In this document: positions 40,311 through 49,177 of the stretch, one piece after another | Position numbering within the stretch: the stretch's first letter is position 1 | Layout of the letters: each line of letters begins with the position of its first letter | Origin: Asticcacaulis sp. AC460 | GTDB lineage: Bacteria; Pseudomonadota; Alphaproteobacteria; Caulobacterales; Caulobacteraceae | Assembly (NCBI RefSeq): GCF_000495795.1 | Contig: NZ_AWGD01000008.1 | Span: forward strand, 62,001-126,000 | Length of the DNA: 64,000 nt | Direction: 5' to 3' | Notes under the pieces: model-generated | The model's input: only the letters and a program-made list of their open reading frames with translations | What the model was told of the DNA's origin: nothing | The model's database searches: none | Made by a program: the position numbers and the translations under genes

Positions 40311-40336
40311 TTCAGTACTGACTGGTCAGTACTGAA
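40311..40336. promoter_or_regulatory. 26-bp perfect palindromic operator of the TetR-efflux operon
   Basis: A 26-bp perfect palindrome (12-bp arms TTCAGTACTGAC and GTCAGTACTGAA around TG) lies 11 bases before the TetR start at 40347. Size, symmetry and place fit a TetR-family operator over the operon promoter, so autoregulation is probable. Confidence 0.8.
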
Positions 40337-40346
40337 TGGAAGTGTC

Positions 40347-40979
40347 ATGGTTGAGCCTGTGCCTTTGCGATCGCGCCGCGCCGCGCCGGAAGTGCGCCAG
40401 GCCGATATCCTCGACGCCGCCCTGGCGGAGTTCTCCGAGCACGGCTTCGAGGGTGCGCGCATGGAGGATGTCGCCCGCAAAGCCCGGGTCAGCAAGGGCA
40501 CCGTCTATCTCTATTACCCGACCAAGCAGGCCCTGTTCGAAGCCCTGATCATGCGCGATATCGCGCCGCGAGTGGCTTTGGCGTCGGTGTTCCTGAAAGG
40601 CTATGACGGGCCGCTGGAGCCGGCCTTGATGCGCATCGTCGAAATGGCCGGAGCGGCGATCGCCACCGGCAAGCTGCCGGTCTATCCGAAGCTGCTGATC
40701 GCCGAAGCGCAACGCTTTCCGGATCTGGCCGCCTTTTACCGCCGTGAGGTGGTGGGCAAGATGCTGGAGGGATTGACGGCGTTGTTCGAGCGGGCTCTGG
40801 CGCGTGGTGAAATCTCCGGCATGACCGGCGAAATGGCGGCGCATCTGTTCATCGCGCCGGTGTTGAAATCGGTGATGTGGTCGGTGGTGTTCGCCCCGAC
40901 GGAAGAGGTTCCGTTTCCGCCGGAACCCTATCTGAAGGCCCATGTGCAACTGTTTCTCAGGGGATTGAACCATGCGTAG
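40347..40979 (+). CDS. TetR/AcrR family regulator
   Basis: A 210-residue repressor. The helix-turn-helix is at about residues 18-60: ADILDAALAEFSEHGFEGA, MEDVARKARVSKGTVYLYY. The C-terminal part is a divergent ligand-binding domain. Start ATG 40347. It leads a four-gene efflux operon, overlapping the next gene by eight bases, and probably binds the palindrome at 40311-40336. Confidence 0.92.
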   Translation: MVEPVPLRSRRAAPEVRQADILDAALAEFSEHGFEGARMEDVARKARVSKGTVYLYYPTKQALFEALIMRDIAPRVALASVFLKGYDGPLEPALMRIVEMAGAAIATGKLPVYPKLLIAEAQRFPDLAAFYRREVVGKMLEGLTALFERALARGEISGMTGEMAAHLFIAPVLKSVMWSVVFAPTEEVPFPPEPYLKAHVQLFLRGLNHA

Positions 40980-41901
40980 CTTGGCTTTGGTGGCGTTGTT
41001 GATGGTGGCCGGTTGTTCCGTCAAGCCGGCCGATAGCTACAGCGGCTATGTCGAGGCGCAGTCGGTCAGTATTGCCGCGCCGCAGTCGGGCTGGCTGGCG
41101 ACGGTCGATGTCGATCGCGGCGCCGCCATCGCGGACGGACAGGTGCTGTTTACGCTGGATCAGACCCAGGCCGGCAATAGTTTAGCGGGCGCGCAGAGCC
41201 GAGCCGAAGCGGCTTCGGCCCAGGCTGCGGACCTGAGCAAGGGGGCGCGCGAAGCCGACATCGCGCCGCTGCTGGCCCAGCGGGTGCAGGCCCAGGCGGC
41301 GCTGGATCTCGCCATCGCCAATGAGGCGCGGTATGCGCAATTGGAGCCCAAGGGCTTTGTCTCGGCGGCGCAGATGGATGCGTTGCGGACGCAGACCCGG
41401 TCAGCGCGGGCGGCGGTGGCCAATATCGATCGGCTGATCGCGGAACGCCGCCAGTCGGCGCGCTTGGACCAACAGCGCGCGGCCGAGGCCCAGGCGGCTG
41501 CGGCTTCGGCCGATGTCGCCAATGCGCAATGGACGGTGGATGAGCGCTCGGTGCGGGCGCGTTTGACGGGCCAGGTCGATGAGCGTCTGAGAGAGCCGGG
41601 GGAGTTTGTGGCCGCTGGGGCGCCGGTTCTGACCGTGAGGCCGAAGGGGCGCGAATTCGTGCGGTTCTATGTGCCGCAGGGGCAACTGGCGAAGTTCAAG
41701 GTCGGCACGGTGGTCAGGGTGTCGTGTGATGGCTGTGCGGTTCAGACCGCCCGGGTGCGGTTTATCGCGGCCAATGCCGAGTTCACGCCGCCGGTTATCT
41801 ATTCCGTCAAGGAACGCCAGAAGCTGATGTTCCTGATCGAGGCCGTGCCGGAAAAACCCGACGCCTTGCACGCCGGCCAGCCGGTGGATGTACGGCTGTG
41901 A
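40972..41901 (+). CDS. HlyD-family periplasmic adaptor lipoprotein
   Basis: A 309-residue membrane-fusion adaptor with lipobox VAGC (signal SLALVALLMVAGC). It has the lipoyl-like half (SGYVEAQSVSIAAPQSGWLA, DRGAAIADGQVLFTLD), a long coiled-coil hairpin rich in Ala, Gln and Glu, and the second half (GEFVAAGAPVLTVRPKG). The plan is that of YbhG-type adaptors that link an ABC exporter to an outer-membrane channel. The stop overlaps the ATPase gene start. Confidence 0.88.
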   Translation: MRSLALVALLMVAGCSVKPADSYSGYVEAQSVSIAAPQSGWLATVDVDRGAAIADGQVLFTLDQTQAGNSLAGAQSRAEAASAQAADLSKGAREADIAPLLAQRVQAQAALDLAIANEARYAQLEPKGFVSAAQMDALRTQTRSARAAVANIDRLIAERRQSARLDQQRAAEAQAAAASADVANAQWTVDERSVRARLTGQVDERLREPGEFVAAGAPVLTVRPKGREFVRFYVPQGQLAKFKVGTVVRVSCDGCAVQTARVRFIAANAEFTPPVIYSVKERQKLMFLIEAVPEKPDALHAGQPVDVRL

Positions 41902-42827
41902 CAACCGATCTCGCCATAGATGTCCGCGGGCTGACCAAGACTTTCGGCAAGCGCAAGGCCGTCGACAACGTCGATATCGCCATGCCGCGCGGCCAGGTGT
42001 GGGGCTTTCTGGGGCCAAACGGGTCCGGCAAGACCACCACCATCCGTATGCTGTGCGGGTTGTTGCGGCCCGATGCAGGGCAGGGGACATGCCTGGGATA
42101 CGACATCCTGAAGCAGAGCCGCGAGATCAAGCGCCAGGTCGGCTATATGACGCAGAAGTTCTCCTATTGGGAGGACCTGACCATCCGCGAGAACCTGGAA
42201 TTTGTCGCCAACCTTTATGATATCCGCAACAAGAAACAGGTGGTCGACCAGACCCTGGAACAGCTTGGGTTGACGACACGGCAGAAGCAACTGGCCGGGA
42301 CACTGTCGGGCGGGTGGAAGCAGCGCCTCGCCCTGGCGGCCTGTACGTTGCACAATCCGAAGATGCTGATGCTGGATGAGCCGACCGCCGGCGTCGATCC
42401 GCAGGCACGGCGCGACTTCTGGGACCAGATCCATCGGCTGTCGGCCCAGGGACTGACCGTGCTGGTGTCGACCCATTACATGGACGAGGCCGAGCGCTGC
42501 GACCAGATTGTCTATATCGCCTACGGCAAGCTAATGGCCCAAGGCCGTGTCGAAGACATTATCGATCAAAGCGGGCTCTATACGTTTGTTGCCGAGGGCA
42601 CGGGCGTGCGGGAGTTGATGGAACGGCTGCGCGGCAAGCCGGGCGCCGACCATGTCGCCTATTTCGGCAATGCGCTGCATGTGTCGGGCGGCGATTTGAA
42701 CGCGTTGAAGGGACTGATCGCGCGGGAACAGGTGGCCGGGGTCACCTGGCGCCAGGCGCGGCCCAGCCTGGAGGACGTCTTTATCCACCTGATGGACCAG
42801 TCCGTCGATAACACGGTGGTGGCCTGA
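41898..42827 (+). CDS. ABC transporter ATP-binding protein
   Basis: A 309-residue ATPase of an ABC-2 type drug exporter. Walker A is GPNGSGKTTT, the signature is LSGGWKQRLALA, Walker B is MLMLDEPTAGVD, and the switch His is in VLVSTHYMDEAERCD. It starts with GTG at 41898, overlapping the adaptor stop by four bases, and runs one base short of the permease start. Confidence 0.93.
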   Translation: MTTDLAIDVRGLTKTFGKRKAVDNVDIAMPRGQVWGFLGPNGSGKTTTIRMLCGLLRPDAGQGTCLGYDILKQSREIKRQVGYMTQKFSYWEDLTIRENLEFVANLYDIRNKKQVVDQTLEQLGLTTRQKQLAGTLSGGWKQRLALAACTLHNPKMLMLDEPTAGVDPQARRDFWDQIHRLSAQGLTVLVSTHYMDEAERCDQIVYIAYGKLMAQGRVEDIIDQSGLYTFVAEGTGVRELMERLRGKPGADHVAYFGNALHVSGGDLNALKGLIAREQVAGVTWRQARPSLEDVFIHLMDQSVDNTVVA

Positions 42828-42828
42828 C

Positions 42829-43959
42829 ATGTTCGCGCCCCTGACCCGCATCCTCGCCATATTGATCAAGGAATTCATCCAGATGCGGCGCGACCGCATG
42901 ACGTTCGGCATGATGATCATGGTGCCGGTGGTGCAACTGACCCTGTTCGGTTTCGCCATCAATTCGGACCCGCGCCATCTGCCGACGCTTTTGTACCTGG
43001 AGGACAATTCCGCCGTGGTGCGGTCGCTGGCGGCGGGCCTGGAGAACTCGACCTATTTCGATATCGAAGGCCAGGTGAGCAGCGCGAAGGAAGGTACCGA
43101 TGCTCTGCAGTCAGGCAAGGTTGCCTTCGTCATCACTGTACCGGCGGGATTTACCCGCGACCTGCTGCGCGGTGATCATCCGCAGGTATTGATCGAGGCC
43201 GATGCGTCGGATCCGTCGGCGGCCTCCAACGCAGTGGGGATGATCCAGATGATCGTCAATTCCGCCCTGCGTCAGGACCTGAAAGGCGAATGGGCGGGAT
43301 TGGCGCAAGGCCCGCCGCCGGTCGATATCGTCGTCCACCGGATGTACAATCCCGAAGGTATTTCCCAGTACAATATCGTACCGGGTCTACTGGGGGTGAT
43401 TTTGACCATGACGATGATCATGATCACTTCGATCGCCATGACGCGTGAGACTGAGCGCGGCAATATGGAGAACCTGCTGGCCATGCCGGCGCGGCCATGG
43501 GAGGTCATGGTGGGCAAGATCGTGCCCTATATCGGCGTCGGCCTGGTCCAGACGGCGATCGTGCTGTTGGCGTCCGCCTATGTATTCGGGGTGCCGTTTA
43601 TCGGGTCGTTCTGGCTATTGGCGTTCGGGGTGGCGCTATTCATCATCGCCAACCTGGCGGTGGGGTTTACGTTTTCGACGATCGCCCGCACCCAGATGCA
43701 GGCCATGCAGATGACGTTCTTCTTCTTCCTGCCGTCGTTGCTGTTGTCCGGGTTCATGTTCCCGTTCCGCGGCATGCCGGAATGGGCCCAGGCGATCGGG
43801 CAAATTTTTCCGCTGACGCACTTCCTGCGGATCGTGCGGTCGGTCATGCTGAAGGGGGCGGATTTTACCGCCATGTGGCCCAACATCTGGCCGTTGCTGG
43901 TGTTTATCGCCGTGGCGACGGTGGTGGCGATGCGGCGGTACCGGTCGACTCTGGATTAG
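42829..43959 (+). CDS. ABC-2 type permease
   Basis: A 376-residue inner-membrane permease with one N-terminal membrane helix (TFGMMIMVPVVQLTLFGFAI), a periplasmic loop of about 150 residues, and five C-terminal hydrophobic segments including LLSGFMFPFRGMPEWAQAIG. This is the YhhJ/YbhS-type fold. Related systems often have two permeases, but here only one is encoded, so it may form a homodimer. The stop overlaps the stop of the convergent rhodanese gene. Confidence 0.9.
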   Translation: MFAPLTRILAILIKEFIQMRRDRMTFGMMIMVPVVQLTLFGFAINSDPRHLPTLLYLEDNSAVVRSLAAGLENSTYFDIEGQVSSAKEGTDALQSGKVAFVITVPAGFTRDLLRGDHPQVLIEADASDPSAASNAVGMIQMIVNSALRQDLKGEWAGLAQGPPPVDIVVHRMYNPEGISQYNIVPGLLGVILTMTMIMITSIAMTRETERGNMENLLAMPARPWEVMVGKIVPYIGVGLVQTAIVLLASAYVFGVPFIGSFWLLAFGVALFIIANLAVGFTFSTIARTQMQAMQMTFFFFLPSLLLSGFMFPFRGMPEWAQAIGQIFPLTHFLRIVRSVMLKGADFTAMWPNIWPLLVFIAVATVVAMRRYRSTLD

Positions 43960-44273
43960 CGCACGATCGGAAGGCCGGCGGCATGCCAGGCCTTGATCCC
44001 GCCCGCCAGGTGATCGGTTATGTCGAGGCCCGCCGCCTGGCAGGCTTCCAGGGCACGGACGGAGCGAACCCCGCCGGCGCATTGCAGCACCACGCGTTTG
44101 CCGTGCGGGTCGGGCAGGGCGGCCGGGTCGAAGGTGGACAGCGGCGCCAGGATCGCGCCGTCGATGCGGGCGTCGGCGAACTCGTTCTCTTCGCGGACAT
44201 CGATCAGCAGGACGTCGCGGGCTTCGAGATGCTGCGCCAGTTCCTCGGGGGGCATGTTGTAGACTTGAACCAT
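43956..44273 (-). CDS. Rhodanese-like sulfurtransferase
   Basis: A 105-residue single rhodanese domain with the active Cys65 in VVLQCAGGVRS and the structural LIDVREENEFADARI segment. It has no signal peptide, so it is cytoplasmic. Physiological sulfur acceptor unknown. It follows the SDR gene on the same strand after 27 bases and could be the last gene of that operon. Confidence 0.9.
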   Translation of the reverse strand: MVQVYNMPPEELAQHLEARDVLLIDVREENEFADARIDGAILAPLSTFDPAALPDPHGKRVVLQCAGGVRSVRALEACQAAGLDITDHLAGGIKAWHAAGLPIVR

Positions 44274-44300
44274 GGGGAGACTCCTTTCCCCGGTGGTACA

Positions 44301-45728
44301 TCACATCTTGCCGCCGAGCAAATGATGCAGCGCGCCGTCGAGATTGGGGTGGCGGAAACGGTAGCCGGTGGTTTCCGCCCGGGCGGGAATGACCTTCTGG
44401 CCGTTGAGCAGTATGGTTTGCGCCATCTCACCCAGCAGCAGTTTCAGGGCAAAGCCGGGCAGTGGCATGATGGCAGGGCGGTGCATGGCGCGGCCCAAGG
44501 TACGGGTAAAGTCGAGGTTGGGTAAGGGTTGCGGCGCCACGGCATTGACCGGGCCTTCGAGGGTGTTGTCGATGACGTGGCCGATCAGGCCGGCGACATC
44601 GTCGATATGGATCCACGACATCCATTGCCGGCCGCTGCCCATGGGGCCGCCGCCGCCGAATTCAAACGGGAACAGCATCTGGGCCAGGGCGCCGCCGTCC
44701 AGCGACAGGACGATGCCGAGGCGGATCAAGGTGACCTTGGTGCCGTATCGGGTGGCTTGCTGGGCAAGGGATTCCCATTGCCGGCACAGGTCTGAAGCCA
44801 GGTCGGGTTCGCCGGGGGCGGAGGCTTCGCGGAACTCCAGGGTGTCGCTGTGGCCGTAGGCGCCGATGGCGGAAGCGTTGATCAGGTGGCGCGGCTTTTC
44901 CCGCGCGGTGGCGATCCAGGCGATCAGGTCGCGCGTCAGGTCGAGGCGGCTGGCATAGAGTTTTTGCTTCTTTGCCTTGGTCCATAAGCCGTTGCTGAGG
45001 GATTCGCCGGCCAGGTTGATGATGACGTCGACGGGGTTGAGTTGGCTCAGGCTGTCGATCAGGGTGAGGCGGCCGCGGAATTTCGCGGCTTTGGACTTGT
45101 CGCGGGTCAGGACGGTGACGTCGTGGCCGTCGTCGATCAGGCCCTGGACCAGGCGTGAGCCGATCAGGCCCGTGCCGCCGGTGACCAGAACCCTTTGATT
45201 CGGTTGGGAAAGGTGTAGCGGCGGGACGTCGGCGGGAGCGCGGAAACGGCTTGAGCGCAGGTAGTCGAACACCGCCCAGGCGGTAACGCCGGCGGCGAAA
45301 ACGGTCATCACCCATGACCACAGGCCATGAGATTGCAGGTGGAAGCCGGCGGGAAATTCCGCCCAGCCGAGGAGGACGGGCGTCAGCAGGCACAGAATGA
45401 CGCCGTAATTGATGGCCAGGACCGTGTGGGTAATGCGTTCGCTGGGCGGAAGTTTCCGACTCTGGTCCTCGATGACAAAATCCCATAGGGTGAGACATAT
45501 CTCGCCAATGAGCGTGGCGGCGAAGACCCAGGCCAGTTCGCCGCCCCAGGCGATCCAGCCCAGGGACAGGAAAATAATACCGTAGAAAAAGTTGCGGATT
45601 CCATGAATCCATAATTCCCGAGACGCGGAAGCTTTCCACGGCAGGCGTTCGGTGAATTCGTGGTGGTAAATCGTGTCGAAAGCGCCCAGGCAGCCCTGGA
45701 TCGTCATCATCAGTAAAAGGGCTTCCAT
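44301..45728 (-). CDS. TIGR01777-family NAD-dependent epimerase fused to a membrane domain
   Basis: A 475-residue protein. The first 165 residues form a membrane domain with four to five helices (FFYGIIFLSLGWIAWGGELA, VILCLLTPVLLGW). From residue 178 is an SDR39U1/TIGR01777-type domain with the Rossmann motif VLVTGGTGLIGSRL, the LAGESLSNGLW segment, INASAIGAYGHS, and a DUF1731-like end (GYRFRHPNLDGALHHLL). The fused form with a downstream DUF4166 partner is recurrent in proteobacteria. It is two bases from the DUF4166 gene upstream. Confidence 0.88.
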   Translation of the reverse strand: MEALLLMMTIQGCLGAFDTIYHHEFTERLPWKASASRELWIHGIRNFFYGIIFLSLGWIAWGGELAWVFAATLIGEICLTLWDFVIEDQSRKLPPSERITHTVLAINYGVILCLLTPVLLGWAEFPAGFHLQSHGLWSWVMTVFAAGVTAWAVFDYLRSSRFRAPADVPPLHLSQPNQRVLVTGGTGLIGSRLVQGLIDDGHDVTVLTRDKSKAAKFRGRLTLIDSLSQLNPVDVIINLAGESLSNGLWTKAKKQKLYASRLDLTRDLIAWIATAREKPRHLINASAIGAYGHSDTLEFREASAPGEPDLASDLCRQWESLAQQATRYGTKVTLIRLGIVLSLDGGALAQMLFPFEFGGGGPMGSGRQWMSWIHIDDVAGLIGHVIDNTLEGPVNAVAPQPLPNLDFTRTLGRAMHRPAIMPLPGFALKLLLGEMAQTILLNGQKVIPARAETTGYRFRHPNLDGALHHLLGGKM

Positions 45729-45730
45729 GA

Positions 45731-46363
45731 TCAGCTCCTGTGGAAGACTCCGGTCTGGTAGAAGGTCCGGCCCAGCCAGGCGTGATCCATGGCGATGGTG
45801 AAGCGGAACCGGCCGTGACCCAGGTCGGTGTGGCTGACATGGGTGCGGCCGGGGCTCAGCCAGTGGGGCAGGGGGATCTGCACGCCGGCGACTTCCCAGA
45901 AGTAGCGCTCGCTGACGAAGTGCAGGGCGCCGTGGCGGGCGAAGGCGCGCAGGCGCATGCCGAAACCGAAGCCGACATATTCGCAGAGCTGGCCCTTGGC
46001 GTTTTCGCGCTTGGCCGAGGTGACGACAAAGGGTTTGTCCTCGAAGAAGTAGCTGCGTTGCCAGTAGACGCCACCATGGCCCGGGCGTTTGATCAGGTGG
46101 ACCTGCATCGGCACGTTGCGGCCGCGTTGGGCGGCCAGCGGGTTGCCGATCAGACGGGTGACCTGGGCGAACAGCCAGCCGGCCTTCGAGCAGTGGACCT
46201 TTTCCATGACGCCTTCGTAGAGGACGGGTTCGTCGACGGCGGGTTCGTGAAGAAAGCGCGCCTGGACCGCCGGATGGAGCCGGTACCAGTCCGTCCCCAT
46301 GATGGTCCGAAGCGCGCCTTCTCCCCCCTCCGGCCCCCCGAACTGTTTAGCCTTGGCGTACAT
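45731..46363 (-). CDS. DUF4166 domain protein
   Basis: A 210-residue soluble protein of the DUF4166 family: DWYRLHPAVQARFLHEP, VLYEGVMEKVHCSKAGW, then FGFGMRLRAFARHGALHFVS. The family usually sits beside or is fused to SDR39U1-type epimerases, as here. Function unknown; a role in lipid or membrane modification is guessed from the partner. The start at 46363 has a fair ribosome site; the internal Met at residue 22 is possible. It is the first gene of the operon, divergent from an ArsR-type regulator. Confidence 0.82.
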   Translation of the reverse strand: MYAKAKQFGGPEGGEGALRTIMGTDWYRLHPAVQARFLHEPAVDEPVLYEGVMEKVHCSKAGWLFAQVTRLIGNPLAAQRGRNVPMQVHLIKRPGHGGVYWQRSYFFEDKPFVVTSAKRENAKGQLCEYVGFGFGMRLRAFARHGALHFVSERYFWEVAGVQIPLPHWLSPGRTHVSHTDLGHGRFRFTIAMDHAWLGRTFYQTGVFHRS

Positions 46364-46413
46364 GGCTTTTGCCCCCGGCTGATCCTTGACTTGTTGAGCG
46401 GATCGGCATACAT

Positions 46414-46429
46414 TTAGCTAACTAGCTAA
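46414..46429. promoter_or_regulatory. 16-bp palindromic operator TTAGCTAACTAGCTAA
   Basis: A perfect palindrome with 7-bp arms lies between the divergent DUF4166-SDR operon (start 46363) and the ArsR-type gene (start 46508). Its length and AT-rich nature match ArsR-family operators, so the regulator probably controls both directions. Confidence 0.7.
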
Positions 46430-46507
46430 TCGTTACGCCGCCCTTTACAGTTCGTCAATAGGCTAAATGATGGAATGTCGAGGGTGCGCCATCCGGACGC
46501 ACCTTCC

Positions 46508-46852
46508 ATGAAAATGGTCAAAACCTTCGAGGCCCTGGCTTCGGAACCGCGCTTGAAAATCCTCGCCTATCTCAGCAAGGCGACCATGACCGCCGGCGAG
46601 ATCGCCGAGCGCTTCGACATGGCCAAGCCGTCGTTGAGCAAGCATCTGAGCATACTGGAGAATGCCGGGCTGATCACCGGCGTGAAGAAGGGCAAGTTCA
46701 TCCACTACAGCATCGTGTCGGATCATATCGTCAATCAGTTGGATGGGTATCTCCAGGAGGTCTGTCACGTGCGCGGGCCGCTGAAGCGCGAGAGCGAGAA
46801 GAAGGCCGGGACAAAAAGCGATGGCCCGCCGACGCCTGAGCGGGATGGGTAG
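46508..46852 (+). CDS. ArsR/SdpR-type transcriptional regulator
   Basis: A 114-residue winged-helix protein: MVKTFEALASEPRLKILAYL, the helix-turn-helix TAGEIAERFDMAKPSLSKHL, then SILENAGLITGVKKGKFIHY. No metal-binding Cys cluster is visible, which fits the SdpR branch and not arsenic sensing. Start ATG 46508 over an upstream frame start at 46475. The operator at 46414-46429 lies in its upstream region. Confidence 0.9.
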   Translation: MKMVKTFEALASEPRLKILAYLSKATMTAGEIAERFDMAKPSLSKHLSILENAGLITGVKKGKFIHYSIVSDHIVNQLDGYLQEVCHVRGPLKRESEKKAGTKSDGPPTPERDG

Positions 46853-46885
46853 GTCTGAAGCCGGGCGGCGATCGGACTTACGTAA

Positions 46886-46941
46886 GATACCCCTCCGCCG
46901 GCTTCGCCGGCACCTCCCCACTGCGTGGAGAGGAGGGCGTT
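46886..46941 (+). repeat. Intergenic palindromic repeat, copy 2 (type A)
   Basis: Almost identical to the element at 7355-7410: GATACCCCTCCGCCGGC then TTC-GCCGGC and CTCCCCAC-TGC-GTGGAGAGG. It stands between the ArsR-type gene and the hemicellulase locus. Confidence 0.8.
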
Positions 46942-47038
46942 TGTAATACCCCGTCGTGAACACCCTACCTTCTGCTTGACCCGCGGTTTTGGGTGTGAAA
47001 AACGTTTTATATTATAAAATAAACAAACGGGGCGCGAG

Positions 47039-49177
47039 ATGAACGGGAAGGCGATAGTCCTGGCAGGGATGCTGGCGCTTGTGGCCGGTTGTGTCTGCGC
47101 TGAACCTTACAGCTGGCAAACCATACCGTTCCAGGGTGGCGGGTTCGTCGACGGCTTCCTATTTCATCCCAAGACGCCCAATATTTTGTACGCGCGGACC
47201 GATGTCGGTGGGGCTTATCGTTATGACTACGCGAACCGGCGCTGGGTGCCGTTGATGGACGGCTTCGGCCGCGATGACTGGGACTGTTTCGGCGTCATGA
47301 CCTTCGCCGTCGATCCCAATGCGCCGCAGCGGCTGTATGCGACCTGTGGTCTGTATCTCAGCGATCGTGTGCCCGACGGTGGCGTCATCCGGTCCGAGGA
47401 TCAGGGGGCGACCTGGCAGAAGACAACCTTGAAAGGGATCAAGCTGGGCGGTAACGCCATGGGCCGTGGCGCCGGTGAGCGGCTGCAGGTCGATCCCAAC
47501 AACGGCGATGTGTTGTGGCTGGGGACGCCGCAGAACGGGCTGTTGAAGAGCACCGATCGCGGCCAGAGTTTCAGCCGGGTGGCGGCGTTTGTCCCCAAGG
47601 CGGTCACCACGGTTCTGATCGACGGCAAGACGATCTATGCCGGGTCGGGTGATACCGGCGACGGGCTCTATTGCAGTGTTGACGGTGGTGAGACGTTCAA
47701 GCGCATCGAGGGTTCGCCCAAGATGATCCCGCATCAAATGGCGCTGGATACGGATGGCACTTTGTATGTCACCTTTGCCGATGCTTTGGGGCCCTGGGGT
47801 GTCAGCGACGGCGCCGTGTGGAAGCTGAAAGGCGATGTCTGGACGGATATTACGCCGGCCAAACCCAGCAAGGAGCTGACCTTCGGCTATTCCGGGCTCG
47901 ATCTCGACCGTCAGCATCCCGGGTCTTTGGTCGTGGCGACGTCGAACCGCTACAGCGGGGTCGGGGACGATATCTATCTGTCGCGCGATGGCGGGGCGAC
48001 GTGGAAACCCTTCAAGAGTCAGGCTGAGCACAAGGCCGGGGGGCATCCCTGGCTGCTCAACTACATGAAGGGCGACGACGAGGATTCCACGGCCCGCAAG
48101 GAGATGGGCCATTGGATGGACGCGCTGAAGATCAACCCGTTTAATAGCGAGGAACTGTTGTACGGGACGGGTTACGGCGTTTGGATGACGCGCAACCTGT
48201 CGGCCTTGGAAGCGGGTGGGGCGGTTGTTTTCGACTTCGAGAACGAGAATTTCGAGGAGACGGTGATCCTGGGGCTGGAAAGCCCGCCCAAGGGACCGAA
48301 GGTGTTGATGGCGGCCGGCGATGTGTCGGGTTCGGCCTGGCATGACCTCAGCCAGACGCCGTCGCGCGGGCTGTTTTCGCCGACGCACGAGACCAACCAG
48401 GGGGTGGCGTTTGCGGCTTTGGCGCCGAACATTATCGTGCGCAGCGCCGACAATGAGGCTATCAGCGGCTATATTTCCTATGATGGCGCCGATAGCTGGC
48501 AGCCGCTGCCGGCCGAGCCGCCGCCTTTGCAGACCAAGGACTGGAACAACAACCGTTCGGGCAAGATCGCCATCTCGGCCAAGGGCCGGACGATGATCTG
48601 GGTGCCGGAAAACCATCCGGCCTACTACAGCAGCGACGGCGGCAAGACCTGGACCCTGTCCAAGGGCTGGCCGGCGCCGCAGCGCGGCCAGGAGCCGATC
48701 GCCGACAAGGTCAATGACGCGACCTTTTACATGTTGGATCGGGTGGCCGGGCAGGTATTGGTGTCGCGCGATCGCGGCCAGTCGTTCGGGCTGCTGGTGG
48801 GCGGTTTGCCGGCGGGTGAGGGACAGCTTCGGGCGGTGCCCGGCCGCGAGGAGGAGCTATGGCTGGCCTCGGGTTCGGCGTTATATCGGATTGTCAAAGG
48901 CCAGCCGGTGGCGGTGGCCGGTGTCGATCAGGCGTGGCAAGTGACGTTCGGGAAGGCGGCGAAGGGTAAAGCCTATCCGGCGGTGTTCCTATGGGGCATG
49001 GTGAGTGGTGAAGAGGGCCTATGGCGTTCCGACGATGAAGGTGTTCACTGGACGCGGATCAATACGGATGCGACGCGGTTCGGCCGCATGCGTGCCATTG
49101 CCGGCGATCCGCGAGAGCACGGTGTGTTATACATAGCGCCGGATGGGCGCGGCATTATGGTGGGGAGACCACAATGA
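47039..49177 (+). CDS. GH74 xyloglucanase, predicted lipoprotein
   Basis: A 712-residue glycoside hydrolase family 74 enzyme that cleaves the beta-1,4-glucan backbone of xyloglucan. The two seven-bladed propellers are marked by BNR/sortilin-like repeats such as SEDQGATWQKT and SRDGGATWKPF. Catalytic aspartates are expected at Asp55 (YARTDVGGAYRYD) and Asp428 (AAGDVSGSAWHDL). The signal peptide ends in lipobox VAGC (Cys18), so it is probably anchored to a membrane, unlike its neighbour. It overlaps the second GH74 gene by four bases. AT-rich sequence with a palindrome (47005-47019) precedes it and may hold its promoter. Confidence 0.92.
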   Translation: MNGKAIVLAGMLALVAGCVCAEPYSWQTIPFQGGGFVDGFLFHPKTPNILYARTDVGGAYRYDYANRRWVPLMDGFGRDDWDCFGVMTFAVDPNAPQRLYATCGLYLSDRVPDGGVIRSEDQGATWQKTTLKGIKLGGNAMGRGAGERLQVDPNNGDVLWLGTPQNGLLKSTDRGQSFSRVAAFVPKAVTTVLIDGKTIYAGSGDTGDGLYCSVDGGETFKRIEGSPKMIPHQMALDTDGTLYVTFADALGPWGVSDGAVWKLKGDVWTDITPAKPSKELTFGYSGLDLDRQHPGSLVVATSNRYSGVGDDIYLSRDGGATWKPFKSQAEHKAGGHPWLLNYMKGDDEDSTARKEMGHWMDALKINPFNSEELLYGTGYGVWMTRNLSALEAGGAVVFDFENENFEETVILGLESPPKGPKVLMAAGDVSGSAWHDLSQTPSRGLFSPTHETNQGVAFAALAPNIIVRSADNEAISGYISYDGADSWQPLPAEPPPLQTKDWNNNRSGKIAISAKGRTMIWVPENHPAYYSSDGGKTWTLSKGWPAPQRGQEPIADKVNDATFYMLDRVAGQVLVSRDRGQSFGLLVGGLPAGEGQLRAVPGREEELWLASGSALYRIVKGQPVAVAGVDQAWQVTFGKAAKGKAYPAVFLWGMVSGEEGLWRSDDEGVHWTRINTDATRFGRMRAIAGDPREHGVLYIAPDGRGIMVGRPQ

